Assembly: GCF_002968295.1 (NCBI RefSeq)
Contig: NZ_CP134399.1
Coordinates: 682,001 to 746,000, forward strand
Source of the DNA: Mycobacterium sp. ITM-2016-00317
Lineage (GTDB): Bacteria; Actinomycetota; Actinomycetes; Mycobacteriales; Mycobacteriaceae
Direction: 5' to 3'
Length of the DNA: 64,000 nucleotides
The notes under the pieces: generated by a model
The model's database searches: none
What the model was told of the DNA's origin: nothing
Seen by the model: the letters and a program-made list of their open reading frames with translations, nothing else
Program-made: the position numbers and the translations under genes
Shown: in pieces, positions 1 through 8,891 of the stretch
How positions within the stretch are numbered: the stretch's first letter is position 1
Layout: each line of letters opens with the position of its first letter

Positions 1-554
1 TCGCCGGGCCGGACCTCGCACACGATGCGCCGGGCCAGCAGACCCGCGATCTGCACCGCGATCACCTCGTCGCCCTCCGGGCTGCGGATCACCACGCTGT
101 TGCGTTCGTTGTCGGCGCTGGCCGCGGCCAGTTCGGCGGACCCGAACCGCCCGGGTCGGTGCCGCACCGCGACCACCTCGCCGGCCAGCGGCGCGCGCTG
201 CACGTGCGCGTCGAACAGCGACAGGAAGATGCTGATGCGTGGCAAAGGTGTCGCCGGGAGTCCCAGTTCGCTCGGCGGGACCTCGTCCTCGATCAGGCAG
301 ATGAGCCCGTCGGCGGGGGCGACGACGACGCCGGGGCGGGCCGGGGTGCGCGGCGGATGCCGGAAGAACGCCGCGTTGGCCGCGGCGGACGCGACCCCGG
401 CGTTGCGCAGCCAGCGGGTTCGGCGCCCGGCCAATGCGACCGCGAGGCTGGCGCCGACGAACGGCAGGCCTGCGGGGTGCATCGGCGGAACAGTGGTGCG
501 AACCAGGGCCGCCAGGCGCGCTGGTCCTGTCTGGAGGTCGGGGCGTCGGGCCAT
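1..554 (-). CDS. psd: phosphatidylserine decarboxylase, C-terminus cut by window edge
   Basis: Makes phosphatidylethanolamine from phosphatidylserine at the membrane. The visible 184 residues start [10 protein letters not shown] and include the hydrophobic N-terminus, the segment FRHPPRTPP, the block VAPADGLIC and the stretch [13 protein letters not shown] followed by HRPGRFGSA, all typical of the actinobacterial short Psd (about 230 aa). The self-cleavage serine that becomes the pyruvoyl group lies in the missing C-terminus, so activity cannot be judged. The gene sits 28 bases after moeA2 in the same direction, the order seen in other mycobacteria, where pssA follows. ATG at 554 is the only sensible start. 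Identity is confident; the frame is open to the edge. Confidence 0.9.
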   Translation of the reverse strand, partial: MARRPDLQTGPARLAALVRTTVPPMHPAGLPFVGASLAVALAGRRTRWLRNAGVASAAANAAFFRHPPRTPARPGVVVAPADGLICLIEDEVPPSELGLPATPLPRISIFLSLFDAHVQRAPLAGEVVAVRHRPGRFGSAELAAASADNERNSVVIRSPEGDEVIAVQIAGLLARRIVCEVRPG

Positions 555-582
555 CGTGGGGGCGATTGTACGGTCCCGAGGG

Positions 583-1778
583 CTAACGCAGGTCCCACAC
601 CTGAACGCGGGAGCCCGCGGCCACCTCGGCGGTGTCCTCGTCGAGCTCCAGCAGACAGTTCGCCGACGCCAGCCAGCGCAGGTGATGCGACGCAGGCGGC
701 CCGTAACCGGTCACGGTGTCGGTGGCTGGGTCGAACACGCCGCGCCGGAACTGGCGCTTGCCGCGCGGGGACACCAGGTCCTCGGTGAGCATCGCGGTGC
801 GGCGCGGCCGCTCGGCGTCGGGCAGGCCCATCGCGGTGCGCAGCGCAGGACGCACGAACACCTCGAACGACACCAGCGCGCTGACCGGGTTGCCGGGCAG
901 CGTGATCGTCGGGACGCCGTACACCGTGCCCGCGCCCTGGGGCATGCCCGGCTGCATCGCGACCTTGGTGAACTCGACCCCGCCCTCGGTCAGCGCGTCC
1001 TTGACCACCTCGTAGGCGCCGGCGCTGACCCCGCCCGTGGTCAGGATCAGGTCGGCGCTCTCGGCGTAGCTGCGCAGCACGCCCACGAACGCGTCGACGT
1101 CGTCGCCGGTCATCGGCGCGGCGACCACTTCGGCTCCGGCGTCGCGGACCGCGGCGGACAGCATCACGCCGTTGGACTCGTAGATCTGCCCGGGCTGCAG
1201 CGGCGGCCCGCCGCGACCAGTTCGGTGCCGGTGGACACCACCAGCACCCGCTGCCGCGGGATCACCGGCAACTCACCCAGGCCCAGCGCGGCGGCCAGGC
1301 CGAGCGCGGCCGGGGTGACCAGCTGACCGGTCTGCAGCACCGTCGTGCCTGCGGTGACGTCCTCGCCGGCGCGGCGGATGTGCTGACCGGGGCGGGTGCT
1401 CGCGCGGATCGTCACGGTGTCGGTGGCGCCGTCGGTGGCCTCCACGGGGATGACGGCCGTGGCGCCGGCAGGCAGCGGCGCGCCGGTCATGATGCGGTGC
1501 GCGGTGCCGGGTTTCAGCGTCGGGATGTCGGTGCGGCCGGCCGGGATGTCCTCGGTGACCGGCAGCCGGACCGGCGTGGAGTCGCTGGCCGTGGCGAGTT
1601 CCTCGCTGACCACCGCGTACCCGTCCATCGCGGAGTTGTCGAAACCGGGCAGCGACAGCGGGGCCACCACGTCGGCGGCCAGCACCAGCCCGAGCGCGTC
1701 GGCGAGCGGCACGGTGACCGGGGGTCGCGTGGTGATCAGCGACGCGACCGCGCGCCGGTGTTCCTCGACCGAGCGCAT
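583..1778 (-). pseudogene. moeA2: molybdopterin molybdotransferase MoeA2, interrupted by a one-base frameshift
   Basis: MoeA inserts molybdate into adenylylated molybdopterin. The first part (from ATG 1778) carries the MoeA N-terminal motifs PGFDNSAMDGYA and HRIMTGAPLP and runs to VVSTGTELVAAG, then falls into a wrong frame and stops. The second part resumes in another frame with QPGQIYESNGVMLSAAVRD, then TGGVSAGAYEVV and PGNPVSALVSFEVF, and ends at 583. The two parts join perfectly if one base is added in the C run at 1207-1209 (plus strand). The restored protein would be about 398 aa, the usual length. The ATG overlaps the stop of the upstream dehydrogenase (ATGA), so the genes are co-transcribed. 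It is either a recent pseudogene or a sequencing error; the intact coding on both sides favours the latter. Confidence 0.88.
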
Positions 1779-2695
1779 CAGATGTCGTACTTCACGCCGG
1801 TGAGCTCCTCGGACACCGTCCAGAGCCGCTGCTGCACGTCGAGGTTGTGGGACTTCGCGTTCGACGACACCAGCACCGGGTGGCCGATCATCTCCTGGAA
1901 GCCCGACGGGCCGTAGTACTGGCCGCCCTGCACCTCGGGGTCGGCGGCCGCGCGCAGGGTGGCCAGCGCGCCGACCGCGGGGCTGTTGGTCACCAGCCCG
2001 GCCAGCCGGCTGAAGCCGGGCAGCGAGGAGCCGGGGATGTGGCGCATCAGTTCGGTGTTCGAGAGGCCCGGGTGGGCGGCGACGGCGATGGTCGGCGCCC
2101 CCGCGGCGGCCAGTCTGCGCTGCAGCTCGTAGGTGAACATCAGGTTGGCGAGCTTGGACTGGCCGTAGGCCGCGACCCGGTTGTAGCTGCGCTCCCACTG
2201 CAGGTCGTCGAAGTGGATGTCGGCCATCTTCCGGTGCGCGATGCTGGCCACGGTCACCACGCGAGAGCCCGGCACGTCCAGCAGCGTGTCCAGCATCAGC
2301 CCGGTGAAGGCGAAGGGGCCCAGATGGTTGGTGCCGAACTGCAGCTCGAAGCCGTCGGCGGTGACCTGCTTGGGCGGGTACATCACCCCGGCGTTGTTGA
2401 TCAGCAGGTCGATGCGCGGGAACGCGGCGCGCAGGGCGTCGGCCCCGGCGCGGACACTGGCCAGTGACGACAGGTCGAGTTCCTGGACCGTGACGTCGGC
2501 GCCCGGATGCAGCCGGGCGATCGCGTCAACGGCCTTGCGGCCCTTGTCGAGGTCGCGCACCGCGATGACGACGCGGGCGCCCCTGCCCGCCAGCACCGCG
2601 GCCGTCTCGTAACCGATGCCGGTGTTGGCGCCGGTGACGACGGCGACCCGGCCGGACTGGTCGGGCACGTCTGCGGCGGTCCATTTGGAGGTCAT
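1778..2695 (-). CDS. short-chain dehydrogenase/reductase (Rv0439c-like)
   Basis: A 305-residue NAD(P)-dependent oxidoreductase of the classical/extended SDR type often annotated as retinol dehydrogenase-like. It shows the cofactor motif TGANTGIGYETA near residue 20, LINNAGVM near 95, and an active-site Tyr in the context AAYGQSKLANLMF (YxxxK). The substrate is unknown. The start at ATG 2695 gives MTSKWTAADVPDQSGR, which matches the second SDR in this window (11256-12164) closely, so the two are paralogues. It heads an operon with moeA2 and psd. A TAAGTT -10 box 7 bases upstream of the ATG suggests a leaderless transcript. Confidence 0.9.
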   Translation of the reverse strand: MTSKWTAADVPDQSGRVAVVTGANTGIGYETAAVLAGRGARVVIAVRDLDKGRKAVDAIARLHPGADVTVQELDLSSLASVRAGADALRAAFPRIDLLINNAGVMYPPKQVTADGFELQFGTNHLGPFAFTGLMLDTLLDVPGSRVVTVASIAHRKMADIHFDDLQWERSYNRVAAYGQSKLANLMFTYELQRRLAAAGAPTIAVAAHPGLSNTELMRHIPGSSLPGFSRLAGLVTNSPAVGALATLRAAADPEVQGGQYYGPSGFQEMIGHPVLVSSNAKSHNLDVQQRLWTVSEELTGVKYDI

Positions 2696-2702
2696 GGCGT
2701 TC

Positions 2703-2719
2703 AACTTACGGTCTAGTCT
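2703..2719. promoter_or_regulatory. back-to-back leaderless promoters
   Basis: In the 31-base gap between the divergent starts 2695 (minus) and 2727 (plus) there is a minus-strand -10 box TAAGTT (2708-2703, 7 bases before the ATG) and a plus-strand -10 box TAGTCT (2714-2719, 7 bases before the GTG). There is no room for a leader or Shine-Dalgarno sequence on either side, so both mRNAs probably begin at the start codon. Read from motif and spacing only. Confidence 0.55.
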
Positions 2720-2726
2720 CGACCGC

Positions 2727-3209
2727 GTGCATCTGGTCGAACCGGCGCACCCGCCGAGCCGGAAAGCGCCTCTTGTCTGGGCGGTCGGGGCCGCCGTGCC
2801 GTGGACGATCGCCGCGATCGCGCAGGCGGTGTGGTTCGCGGTCGACGGCCGGCTGTCCTGGCTGCACCTGCTGCTCGCCGCGGCCACCGTGGTCGGCGCC
2901 GGTGTCTCGGTGGTCATCGCGCCGCTGTGGCGGTACCGCGTGCACCGGTGGGATCTCGACTCGACCGCGGTGTACACGCGGTCGGGGTGGCTGGTGCAGG
3001 AACGCCGGATCGCCCCGATCTCGCGGGTGCAGACCGTCGACACCTACCGCGGCCCGCTGGACCGGATCTTCGGTCTGGCGAACGTGACCGTGACGACGGC
3101 GTCGTCGGCCGGGGCGGTGCGCATCGTGGCGCTGGACGCCGAGGTCGCCGACCGGGTGGTGGCCCGGCTAACCGACATCGCCGCGCTGGGCGCCGAGGAC
3201 GCCACGTGA
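2727..3209 (+). CDS. PH-domain membrane protein, YdbS-like
   Basis: A 160-residue membrane protein with two transmembrane segments (AVPWTIAAIAQAVWF and LLLAAATVVGAGVSVVIAP) followed by a bacterial PH domain (bPH2) containing the family signature SGWLVQERRIAPISRVQTVD and RIFGLANVTVTTASSAG. This is the YdbS half of the YdbS/YdbT pair; its biochemical role is not settled, although related proteins occur in envelope homeostasis. GTG 2727 was chosen because it follows a TAGTCT box by 7 bases and removes a non-conserved N-terminus. It overlaps the next gene (GTGA). Confidence 0.8.
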   Translation: MHLVEPAHPPSRKAPLVWAVGAAVPWTIAAIAQAVWFAVDGRLSWLHLLLAAATVVGAGVSVVIAPLWRYRVHRWDLDSTAVYTRSGWLVQERRIAPISRVQTVDTYRGPLDRIFGLANVTVTTASSAGAVRIVALDAEVADRVVARLTDIAALGAEDAT

Positions 3210-4648
3210 ATGCAGAGTGGTCGCGGCTGAGCCCGCGCATGCTGCTGGTGCATCCGGTGCACGAGGTGGCACGCCAGATCCCGGTTCTGATCGGCTCGTT
3301 GGTGCTCGGATCGGCCACCGGCAATCCGCTGTGGACGGTGGCAGGCGTGGGGCTGGTGGTCGCCTACGGCCTGGCCAGGTGGTTCACCACCGCGTACCGC
3401 ATCGGGCCCGAGGAGGTGCAGCTGCGCACCGGGGTATTGCAGCGCACGGTGTTGTCGGTGCCGCGCAACCGGATTCGTTCGGTGTCCACCGACGCCCGGC
3501 TGCTACACCGCCTTCTGGGCCTGACCGTGTTGCGGATCAGCACCGGGCAGGAGGCCAGGGGCGACAACGATTTCGAGCTCGACGCGGTGCCCGCCGACGA
3601 AGTCGCCCGGCTGCGGGCGGTGCTGCTGGCCGAGTCGCTGGAGCCCGTCACCCAGGCGGAGCCGACGCGGCTGCTCGCGCGGTGGCAGCCGTCGTGGCTG
3701 CGGTACAGCCCGCTGACCTCGGCCGGACTGGTGATGATCGTCGCGGCGCTGGGTGTGGTGTCGCAACCGGGGGTGCTCGGCGCGGTGCGGGATTCGGCGT
3801 TCGTCGCCGAGGGCGAGCGGGTGGCCCAGCGCCTCGGCGTGATCGGTGCCGCTGTGGCGGTGGTCCTGGCCGTGGTGCTCGCGTCGGTGGCGTTGTCGGT
3901 GACCCAGTCGCTGCTGACCTACGGGAACCTGGTGCTGCGCCGCGACGCCGAGGTGCTGCACCTGTCGCACGGGCTGGTGCGGGTGCGTGAGCACACCTTC
4001 GACATGCGCCGGCTGCGCGGCGGCACGCTGCGCGAACCCCTGCTGGTCCGGCTGTTCGGCGGCGCCCGGCTGGACGCGGTGATGACCGGGGTGGCAGGCG
4101 CCGGGGAGGCCTCCCAGCTGCTGCCGCCGTGTCCCCGCCGCACCGCGGAGACGGTGCTGGTCGACTTGATCGAACAGCCCGACGCGGTGCACGGACCGCT
4201 GACGGCACACGGCCCGGTGGCGACCCGGCGGCGCTGGACCAGGGCGATGGCGTTGCCTGCCGTCGTCGCGGCGGCCCTGGCCGTGGCGGCCGTGCTGACC
4301 GACGTCGCGGCGTGGGCGTGGGCGGTCCCGGCGATCCTGACCGCGGTCTGCGCGGCCCTGGCCCACGACCGCGCCAGGTCGCTGGGGCACCGCTCAGGCG
4401 ACGGCTGGTTGGTGTCGCGGTCGGGCAGCCTGGCCCGGCGCCGCGACTGCGTGGCGGCGCCCGGCATCGTCGGATGGACGGTGCGCCAGTCGCTGTGGCA
4501 GCGCCGGGCCGGGGTGGCGACCCTGGTCGCCGCCACCGCGGCGGGGGTGAAGCGCTACGAGGTCGTCGACGTGCCCGCCGACCTCGCGTGGTCGATCGCC
4601 GCCGCGACCTCGCCGTGGCTCGCCGCGACCTCGTGGGCCCGCGGCTAG
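3206..4648 (+). CDS. PH-domain membrane protein, YdbT-like
   Basis: A 480-residue multi-pass membrane protein, translationally coupled to the previous gene by a GTGA overlap. Three bPH2-type repeats are separated by paired transmembrane segments. The first has RIGPEEVQLRTGVLQRTVLSVPRNRIRSV followed by RLLGLTVLRISTGQ, the second has RRDAEVLHLSHGLVRVREHTF, and a weaker third one sits near the C-terminus. The length and repeat pattern match YdbT, the usual partner of YdbS, so the two probably form a membrane complex. The function is unproven. No other candidate start fits before the first hydrophobic segment. Confidence 0.78.
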   Translation: MNAEWSRLSPRMLLVHPVHEVARQIPVLIGSLVLGSATGNPLWTVAGVGLVVAYGLARWFTTAYRIGPEEVQLRTGVLQRTVLSVPRNRIRSVSTDARLLHRLLGLTVLRISTGQEARGDNDFELDAVPADEVARLRAVLLAESLEPVTQAEPTRLLARWQPSWLRYSPLTSAGLVMIVAALGVVSQPGVLGAVRDSAFVAEGERVAQRLGVIGAAVAVVLAVVLASVALSVTQSLLTYGNLVLRRDAEVLHLSHGLVRVREHTFDMRRLRGGTLREPLLVRLFGGARLDAVMTGVAGAGEASQLLPPCPRRTAETVLVDLIEQPDAVHGPLTAHGPVATRRRWTRAMALPAVVAAALAVAAVLTDVAAWAWAVPAILTAVCAALAHDRARSLGHRSGDGWLVSRSGSLARRRDCVAAPGIVGWTVRQSLWQRRAGVATLVAATAAGVKRYEVVDVPADLAWSIAAATSPWLAATSWARG

Positions 4649-4695
4649 AAAGGGTCTCCGGTTGCGCGCCAACGGAGGCGGTTTACTGTCGCACC

Positions 4696-5511
4696 ATGGC
4701 CATCGGGGGAATTCTGTTCGACATCGACGGCGTACTCGTGACGTCGTGGAAGCCGATCCCGGGTGCGGCCGAGACCCTGCAGACGTTGGCGGACAACCAG
4801 ATCGCGTGCGCGTATCTGACCAACACGACCACCAGGACCCGCGCGCAGATCGCCGACCTGCTCACCGACGCGGGCATGGCGGTGCGCGCCGACGAGGTGA
4901 TCACCGCCGCGGTGCTGACCGCGGACTACGTCCGTGACCGCTACCCGGACGCCCGGTGCTTCCTGGTCAACAGCGGCCAGATCGCCGAGGACATGCCCGG
5001 CATCGACATCGTCTACTCGGGGGAGTTCACCGGCCCCCGCGCCCCCGAGACGCCGGATGTGGTGCTGCTCGGCGGCGCGGGCCCGGAGTACAGCCACCTG
5101 ACGTTGTCCTGGGTCTACGACTGGATGGCCCAGGGCGTGCCGGTGGTGGCGATGCACCGCAGCACCGCATGGACCACCGCCGACGGCGTGCGCATCGACA
5201 CCGGCATGTACCTGATCGGGATGGAGAAGACCTCCGGTCGCAAGGCCACCGCCGTCGGCAAGCCCGCTCCGGAGGGATTCCTGTCGGCGGCCGCCAGGCT
5301 CGGGGTGGACCCCGACGAGATGTATGTGGTCGGCGATGACCTCAACAACGATGTGCTGGCCGGACAGGTGGTCGGCATGACGGGCGTGCTGGTGCGCACC
5401 GGGAAGTTCCGTCAGGACACGCTGGATCGGTGGGCCGCAGACGAATTCGCCATGCAGCCGAACCACGTCATCGATTCGGTGGCCGACCTGCCGGGCCTGC
5501 TCGGGCTGTAG
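4696..5511 (+). CDS. HAD-superfamily IIA phosphatase
   Basis: A 271-residue hydrolase of the NagD/LHPP type. Motif I is FDIDGVL at residues 8-14 with both catalytic aspartates, motif II is the Thr in YLTNTT, the motif III lysine lies in GKPAPEGF, and motif IV is VGDDLNNDVLAG. The cap domain lies between motifs II and III, as in subclass IIA. The substrate is probably a small phosphoester but is not known. TACTGT at 4684-4689, six bases before the ATG, suggests a leaderless mRNA. The stop codon is directly followed by the ATG of the next gene, so the two are coupled. Confidence 0.85.
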   Translation: MAIGGILFDIDGVLVTSWKPIPGAAETLQTLADNQIACAYLTNTTTRTRAQIADLLTDAGMAVRADEVITAAVLTADYVRDRYPDARCFLVNSGQIAEDMPGIDIVYSGEFTGPRAPETPDVVLLGGAGPEYSHLTLSWVYDWMAQGVPVVAMHRSTAWTTADGVRIDTGMYLIGMEKTSGRKATAVGKPAPEGFLSAAARLGVDPDEMYVVGDDLNNDVLAGQVVGMTGVLVRTGKFRQDTLDRWAADEFAMQPNHVIDSVADLPGLLGL

Positions 5512-6444
5512 ATGCGGTTCGGGCTGACCACCGGGCTGCCGCGGGAGGGCGCCGCGGCGCGGGAGTTCGCGCAGCGGGTCGAGGCGGCCGGGTTCGACGT
5601 GCTCACCTTCGTCGATCATCTGGGCTGGCCGATGCCGCCCTTCTCCGGCGCCGCCGCCGCAGCCGCGGTGACCTCGCGGCTGCGGGTCGGAACGCTGGTC
5701 CTCAACAACGACTTCCGTCATCCGGTCGAGACGGCCCGGGAGAGCGCGGGTGTCGCCCTGGTCAGCGGCGGCCGCTTCGAACTCGGCATCGGCGCCGGGC
5801 ACATGAAGTCCGAGTACGACGCGGCAGGCGTGGGCTTCGACGCCGGCGGCGTCCGGGTGTCCCGGCTGGCCGAATCGGTGGCCGTGATCAAGGCCCTGCT
5901 CGACGGCCGGTCCGTCGACGTCGACGGCGAGTACTACCGGGTGCACGCGGCGGCGAGCGACGTCGTGCCTGCACCGCCCGGGCCGGTCCCGATCCTGATC
6001 GGCGGCAACGGCACCCGGGTGCTGCAGCTCGCCGGGCGCGTCGCCGACATCGCGGGATTCGCGGGCATCTCGCACAACCGGGACGCCAGCCGGGTGCGGT
6101 TCAGCCACTTCGACGGACCGGGACTCGCCGACCGCATCGCCGTCGTGCGGGCCGCGGCGGGGGAGCGGTTCGCCCAGATCGAACTCAACGCGCTGATCCA
6201 GGCGGTCGTGGTGACCACCGATCGGGCACGCACCGCCGCCGAGTTGGCCGACGCGATGGACGCCGACCCGGCCACGCTGCTGGACTCGCCGTTCGTGTTG
6301 CTCGGCACCCACGAGCAGATGGCCGAACAACTCATGGCCCGTCAGCGCGACTACGGGATCAGCTACTGGACGGTGTTCGACGAACTGCCCGGACGTGCGT
6401 CCGCGCTGGAGGACATCGCGCAGGTCATCGCGCTGCTGCGCTGA
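5512..6444 (+). CDS. LLM-class F420-dependent oxidoreductase
   Basis: A 310-residue luciferase-like TIM-barrel enzyme that in mycobacteria usually uses coenzyme F420. Characteristic segments are MRFGLTTGLP at the first strand, FDVLTFVDHLGWP, LRVGTLVLNNDFRHPVETARE, SGGRFELGIGAGH and PILIGGNGTRVLQLAGRVADI. The pattern matches the subfamily called TIGR03621 (Rv2161c-like). The substrate is unknown. It starts on the base after the stop of the HAD gene with no gap, so it is the second gene of that pair. Use of F420 is a family inference. Confidence 0.85.
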   Translation: MRFGLTTGLPREGAAAREFAQRVEAAGFDVLTFVDHLGWPMPPFSGAAAAAAVTSRLRVGTLVLNNDFRHPVETARESAGVALVSGGRFELGIGAGHMKSEYDAAGVGFDAGGVRVSRLAESVAVIKALLDGRSVDVDGEYYRVHAAASDVVPAPPGPVPILIGGNGTRVLQLAGRVADIAGFAGISHNRDASRVRFSHFDGPGLADRIAVVRAAAGERFAQIELNALIQAVVVTTDRARTAAELADAMDADPATLLDSPFVLLGTHEQMAEQLMARQRDYGISYWTVFDELPGRASALEDIAQVIALLR

Positions 6445-6511
6445 GAGCGGGCCCCGGAACTTCAACCGTTCGGGTGAGGATTTCCCGGTGGCGGCAGCGC
6501 TTGATGGGGAC

Positions 6512-7711
6512 ATGACCCATAGGGGTGGGCACGCAGTGGTGCTCGGTGCGGGCATCGGCGGGCTCTTGACAGCCCGGGTGCTCACCGACTTCTACGACCG
6601 CGTGACCGTGCTGGAGCGCGACGCGCTCGACGCCGCCGCGACCACGCAACGGGGAATGCCGCGGAGCCGGCAGCCGCACATGGTGCCTGCCCGCTGCGGG
6701 CAGATCGTCGAGGAGCTCTTCCCCGGTGTCACCGAGGAGATGGTGGCCGCCGGGGCGCATCTGTGGGCCGACGGCGACCTGTCCCGGATGTACACCCGCG
6801 TCGGCGGCCGCCCCGTCACCAGGCTGGGGCCTCTGCCCGACCTGTCGGGACCGGCGGTCCTGTTCGCCGGCCGGCCGTTCGTCGAAGGACATGTGCTCAG
6901 CCGGGTCAGAACGCTGCCCGGGGTGGCCGTGCTCGACAGGCACGACGCCGGTCCGCTGATGTGGCGCGGCGAGGTGGTGACGGGCGTCCAGGCCGCGGGC
7001 GGGCGCGGAACGCAGGACCTGCCCGCCGATCTCGTCGTCGACGCCACCGGCCGCGGCTCCCGTACCCCGGCGTTCCTCGAGTGTCTCGGTTACCGGCGCC
7101 CGCCCGAGGAGCGGCTGACGGTGCACGCCAACTACGTGAGCATGCCGGTGCGGATCCCCGACGGGCTGCTGCACGAGCTGATGTTCCTCGACATGCTCAC
7201 CCGCAGCCGGCCGCTCGGATTCATCATGTCGCGGTGCGAGAACGACCAATGGAACATGCTCGTAGGCACGCGGGGCAGCAACGCCGCGGCGGCCCCGGCG
7301 AGCGTCGCGGAGATGTTCCGCTGCGCCGAACAGCTGATGCCCCCGCACGCCGTCGGCGCGCTGCGGACCGCCGAGCCGCTCGGAGACGTTGCACTGCACC
7401 GCTTTCCGGGCAGTATGTGGCGCCGCTACGACAAGCTGGACCGGGTGCCGCGCGGGCTTCTGGTCACCGGCGAGGCAGTATGCAGCATCAGCCCGATCTA
7501 CGGGCAGGGGATGACGGTCGCGGCTCTGTGCGCCGTCACTCTGCGCGAGTGTCTGCGCCGCGGGGAACATCTGCCGCCCCGGCACTTCCACCGGGCAGCC
7601 GCCAAGCGCGTCAAAAGGCCCTGGCGCAGAGCGGTGGTTTCTGATCGGCCCGATCCGGAATCCGAAGGGCTGCAGCCCTTCCCGGCGGGCATGATCGCCG
7701 CTATGGCATGA
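6512..7711 (+). CDS. FAD-dependent oxidoreductase
   Basis: A 399-residue flavoprotein. The dinucleotide-binding motif VVLGAGIGGLLTARVL starts near residue 9; DLVVDATGRGSRTPAFLE is in the middle; the second FAD motif appears late as LLVTGEAVCSISPIYGQGMTVAA. This places it with the aromatic-hydroxylase/halogenase-like flavoproteins, a type common in actinobacterial secondary metabolism; the substrate is not known. ATG 6512 places the FAD loop at the expected distance from the N-terminus; an in-frame GTG at 6488 is possible. Its end overlaps the convergent LuxR gene by 11 bases. Confidence 0.8.
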   Translation: MTHRGGHAVVLGAGIGGLLTARVLTDFYDRVTVLERDALDAAATTQRGMPRSRQPHMVPARCGQIVEELFPGVTEEMVAAGAHLWADGDLSRMYTRVGGRPVTRLGPLPDLSGPAVLFAGRPFVEGHVLSRVRTLPGVAVLDRHDAGPLMWRGEVVTGVQAAGGRGTQDLPADLVVDATGRGSRTPAFLECLGYRRPPEERLTVHANYVSMPVRIPDGLLHELMFLDMLTRSRPLGFIMSRCENDQWNMLVGTRGSNAAAAPASVAEMFRCAEQLMPPHAVGALRTAEPLGDVALHRFPGSMWRRYDKLDRVPRGLLVTGEAVCSISPIYGQGMTVAALCAVTLRECLRRGEHLPPRHFHRAAAKRVKRPWRRAVVSDRPDPESEGLQPFPAGMIAAMA

Positions 7712-8783
7712 GTGCGAGCATCAGGCGCACCAGATCCGACTGCCGGTGCGTGTCGGTCTTCTGGTAGGTGTGCTGCAGGTGCGTCTTGACCGTGGCCAGC
7801 GACAGTGACAGCTCGTCGGCGATCGCGGACAGCCCGAGACCGCGGCCGATGCGAAGCGCCACTTCGGCTTCCGAGTCCGTCAGCGACAACACCCGGCGCA
7901 GAAGCTGTTTGGTGGGTTCGGGACGCGCGTCCGGGTCGACGACCACGACCAGCGCGCTGGAATCCTGGTTGTCCGGCAGTGGCAGCACGTGGACCACGAG
8001 CGGGTGGGGCGAGCCGCTGCGCGGCACCCGCAGCGAGTCGCCGGTGCGGACGCCGGTGGCGCGCGCGGCGCAGGCGACCGCGCGGCGCAGCTCGGTGTCG
8101 GCCGCGGGCGCAGACAGCCGCATACGTCCCGATGTGACGAGAACGTCGGTGCCGCAACGCAGCAGCGACTCCGCGGCGGGGTTGACATAGGCCACCGTCA
8201 TGTCTGGGGCGATGACCGCCGCGGGTGCGGAGAACGCGTCGGCCGGGTGGTCGTGATGTTCGGCGCGGTCACGCAGCCCGGTGACCGTGTGCTGCGTGCA
8301 CAGGGCGCGCTGAAGCTGCGGGATGAACGCGTTGAGAACCTTGACGGTGTCCGGACCGGCGAACAGCCCGGCGCCCCGCGGACCGGCCACCGCGAACGAG
8401 TACGGCCGCGGCGGGCCCGCGAGGCGGACGAAGAACCCGTCGTCGAGGGCATACCGGCGGATCCAGTCCACATGGAACTCCGAGCGGGGCTTGAGCGCGA
8501 CGAGTGACCCTCCACTGTGCGCCAGCCCCACCGCGCTGCGCTCCACCGCGGCCAGCACGTAGTCGGACTGCCGGTAGTAGTCGCGGTAGGCCCGCATCGC
8601 CGCTTCGTCGAGGAAGTCGCAGTTCTGCAGCACCCGCTGCGCTCCGTGGCCGCGGACCAGGCCGGCCGCGTTCGCGCCGAAGGAGGCGCGGACCAGCGAC
8701 AGTGCGTCGTCCCAGCCGTCGGGCTCCACCGCCGCGGCGTGCACGGCGGCGACCATTCGCGAGAACTGTTCGATTGTGAACAT
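7701..8783 (-). CDS. LuxR-family transcriptional regulator
   Basis: About 360 residues with a C-terminal LuxR helix-turn-helix: LSLTDSEAEVALRIGRGLG, then IADELSLSLATVKTHLQHTYQKTDTHRQSDLVRL. The N-terminal 280 residues look like a PAS-type sensor with no phosphoacceptor signature, so it is probably not a classic response regulator. ATG 8783 has a GGGGG ribosome-binding element just upstream; an in-frame GTG at 8795 would add MGVT. The gene faces the FAD oxidoreductase tail to tail with overlapping ends, so the two may be functionally linked, but the promoters are far apart. The ligand is unknown. Confidence 0.82.
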   Translation of the reverse strand: MFTIEQFSRMVAAVHAAAVEPDGWDDALSLVRASFGANAAGLVRGHGAQRVLQNCDFLDEAAMRAYRDYYRQSDYVLAAVERSAVGLAHSGGSLVALKPRSEFHVDWIRRYALDDGFFVRLAGPPRPYSFAVAGPRGAGLFAGPDTVKVLNAFIPQLQRALCTQHTVTGLRDRAEHHDHPADAFSAPAAVIAPDMTVAYVNPAAESLLRCGTDVLVTSGRMRLSAPAADTELRRAVACAARATGVRTGDSLRVPRSGSPHPLVVHVLPLPDNQDSSALVVVVDPDARPEPTKQLLRRVLSLTDSEAEVALRIGRGLGLSAIADELSLSLATVKTHLQHTYQKTDTHRQSDLVRLMLALMP

Positions 8784-8891
8784 GGTTACCCCCACGCAAG
8801 ACGCGCCCCGGGGTGACGCTACCCGCTGAACTCCGCGTATCCGCGGTTCGCGCGATCCGTCATGAAATTGACAGGAACGACGACGCCGGGC

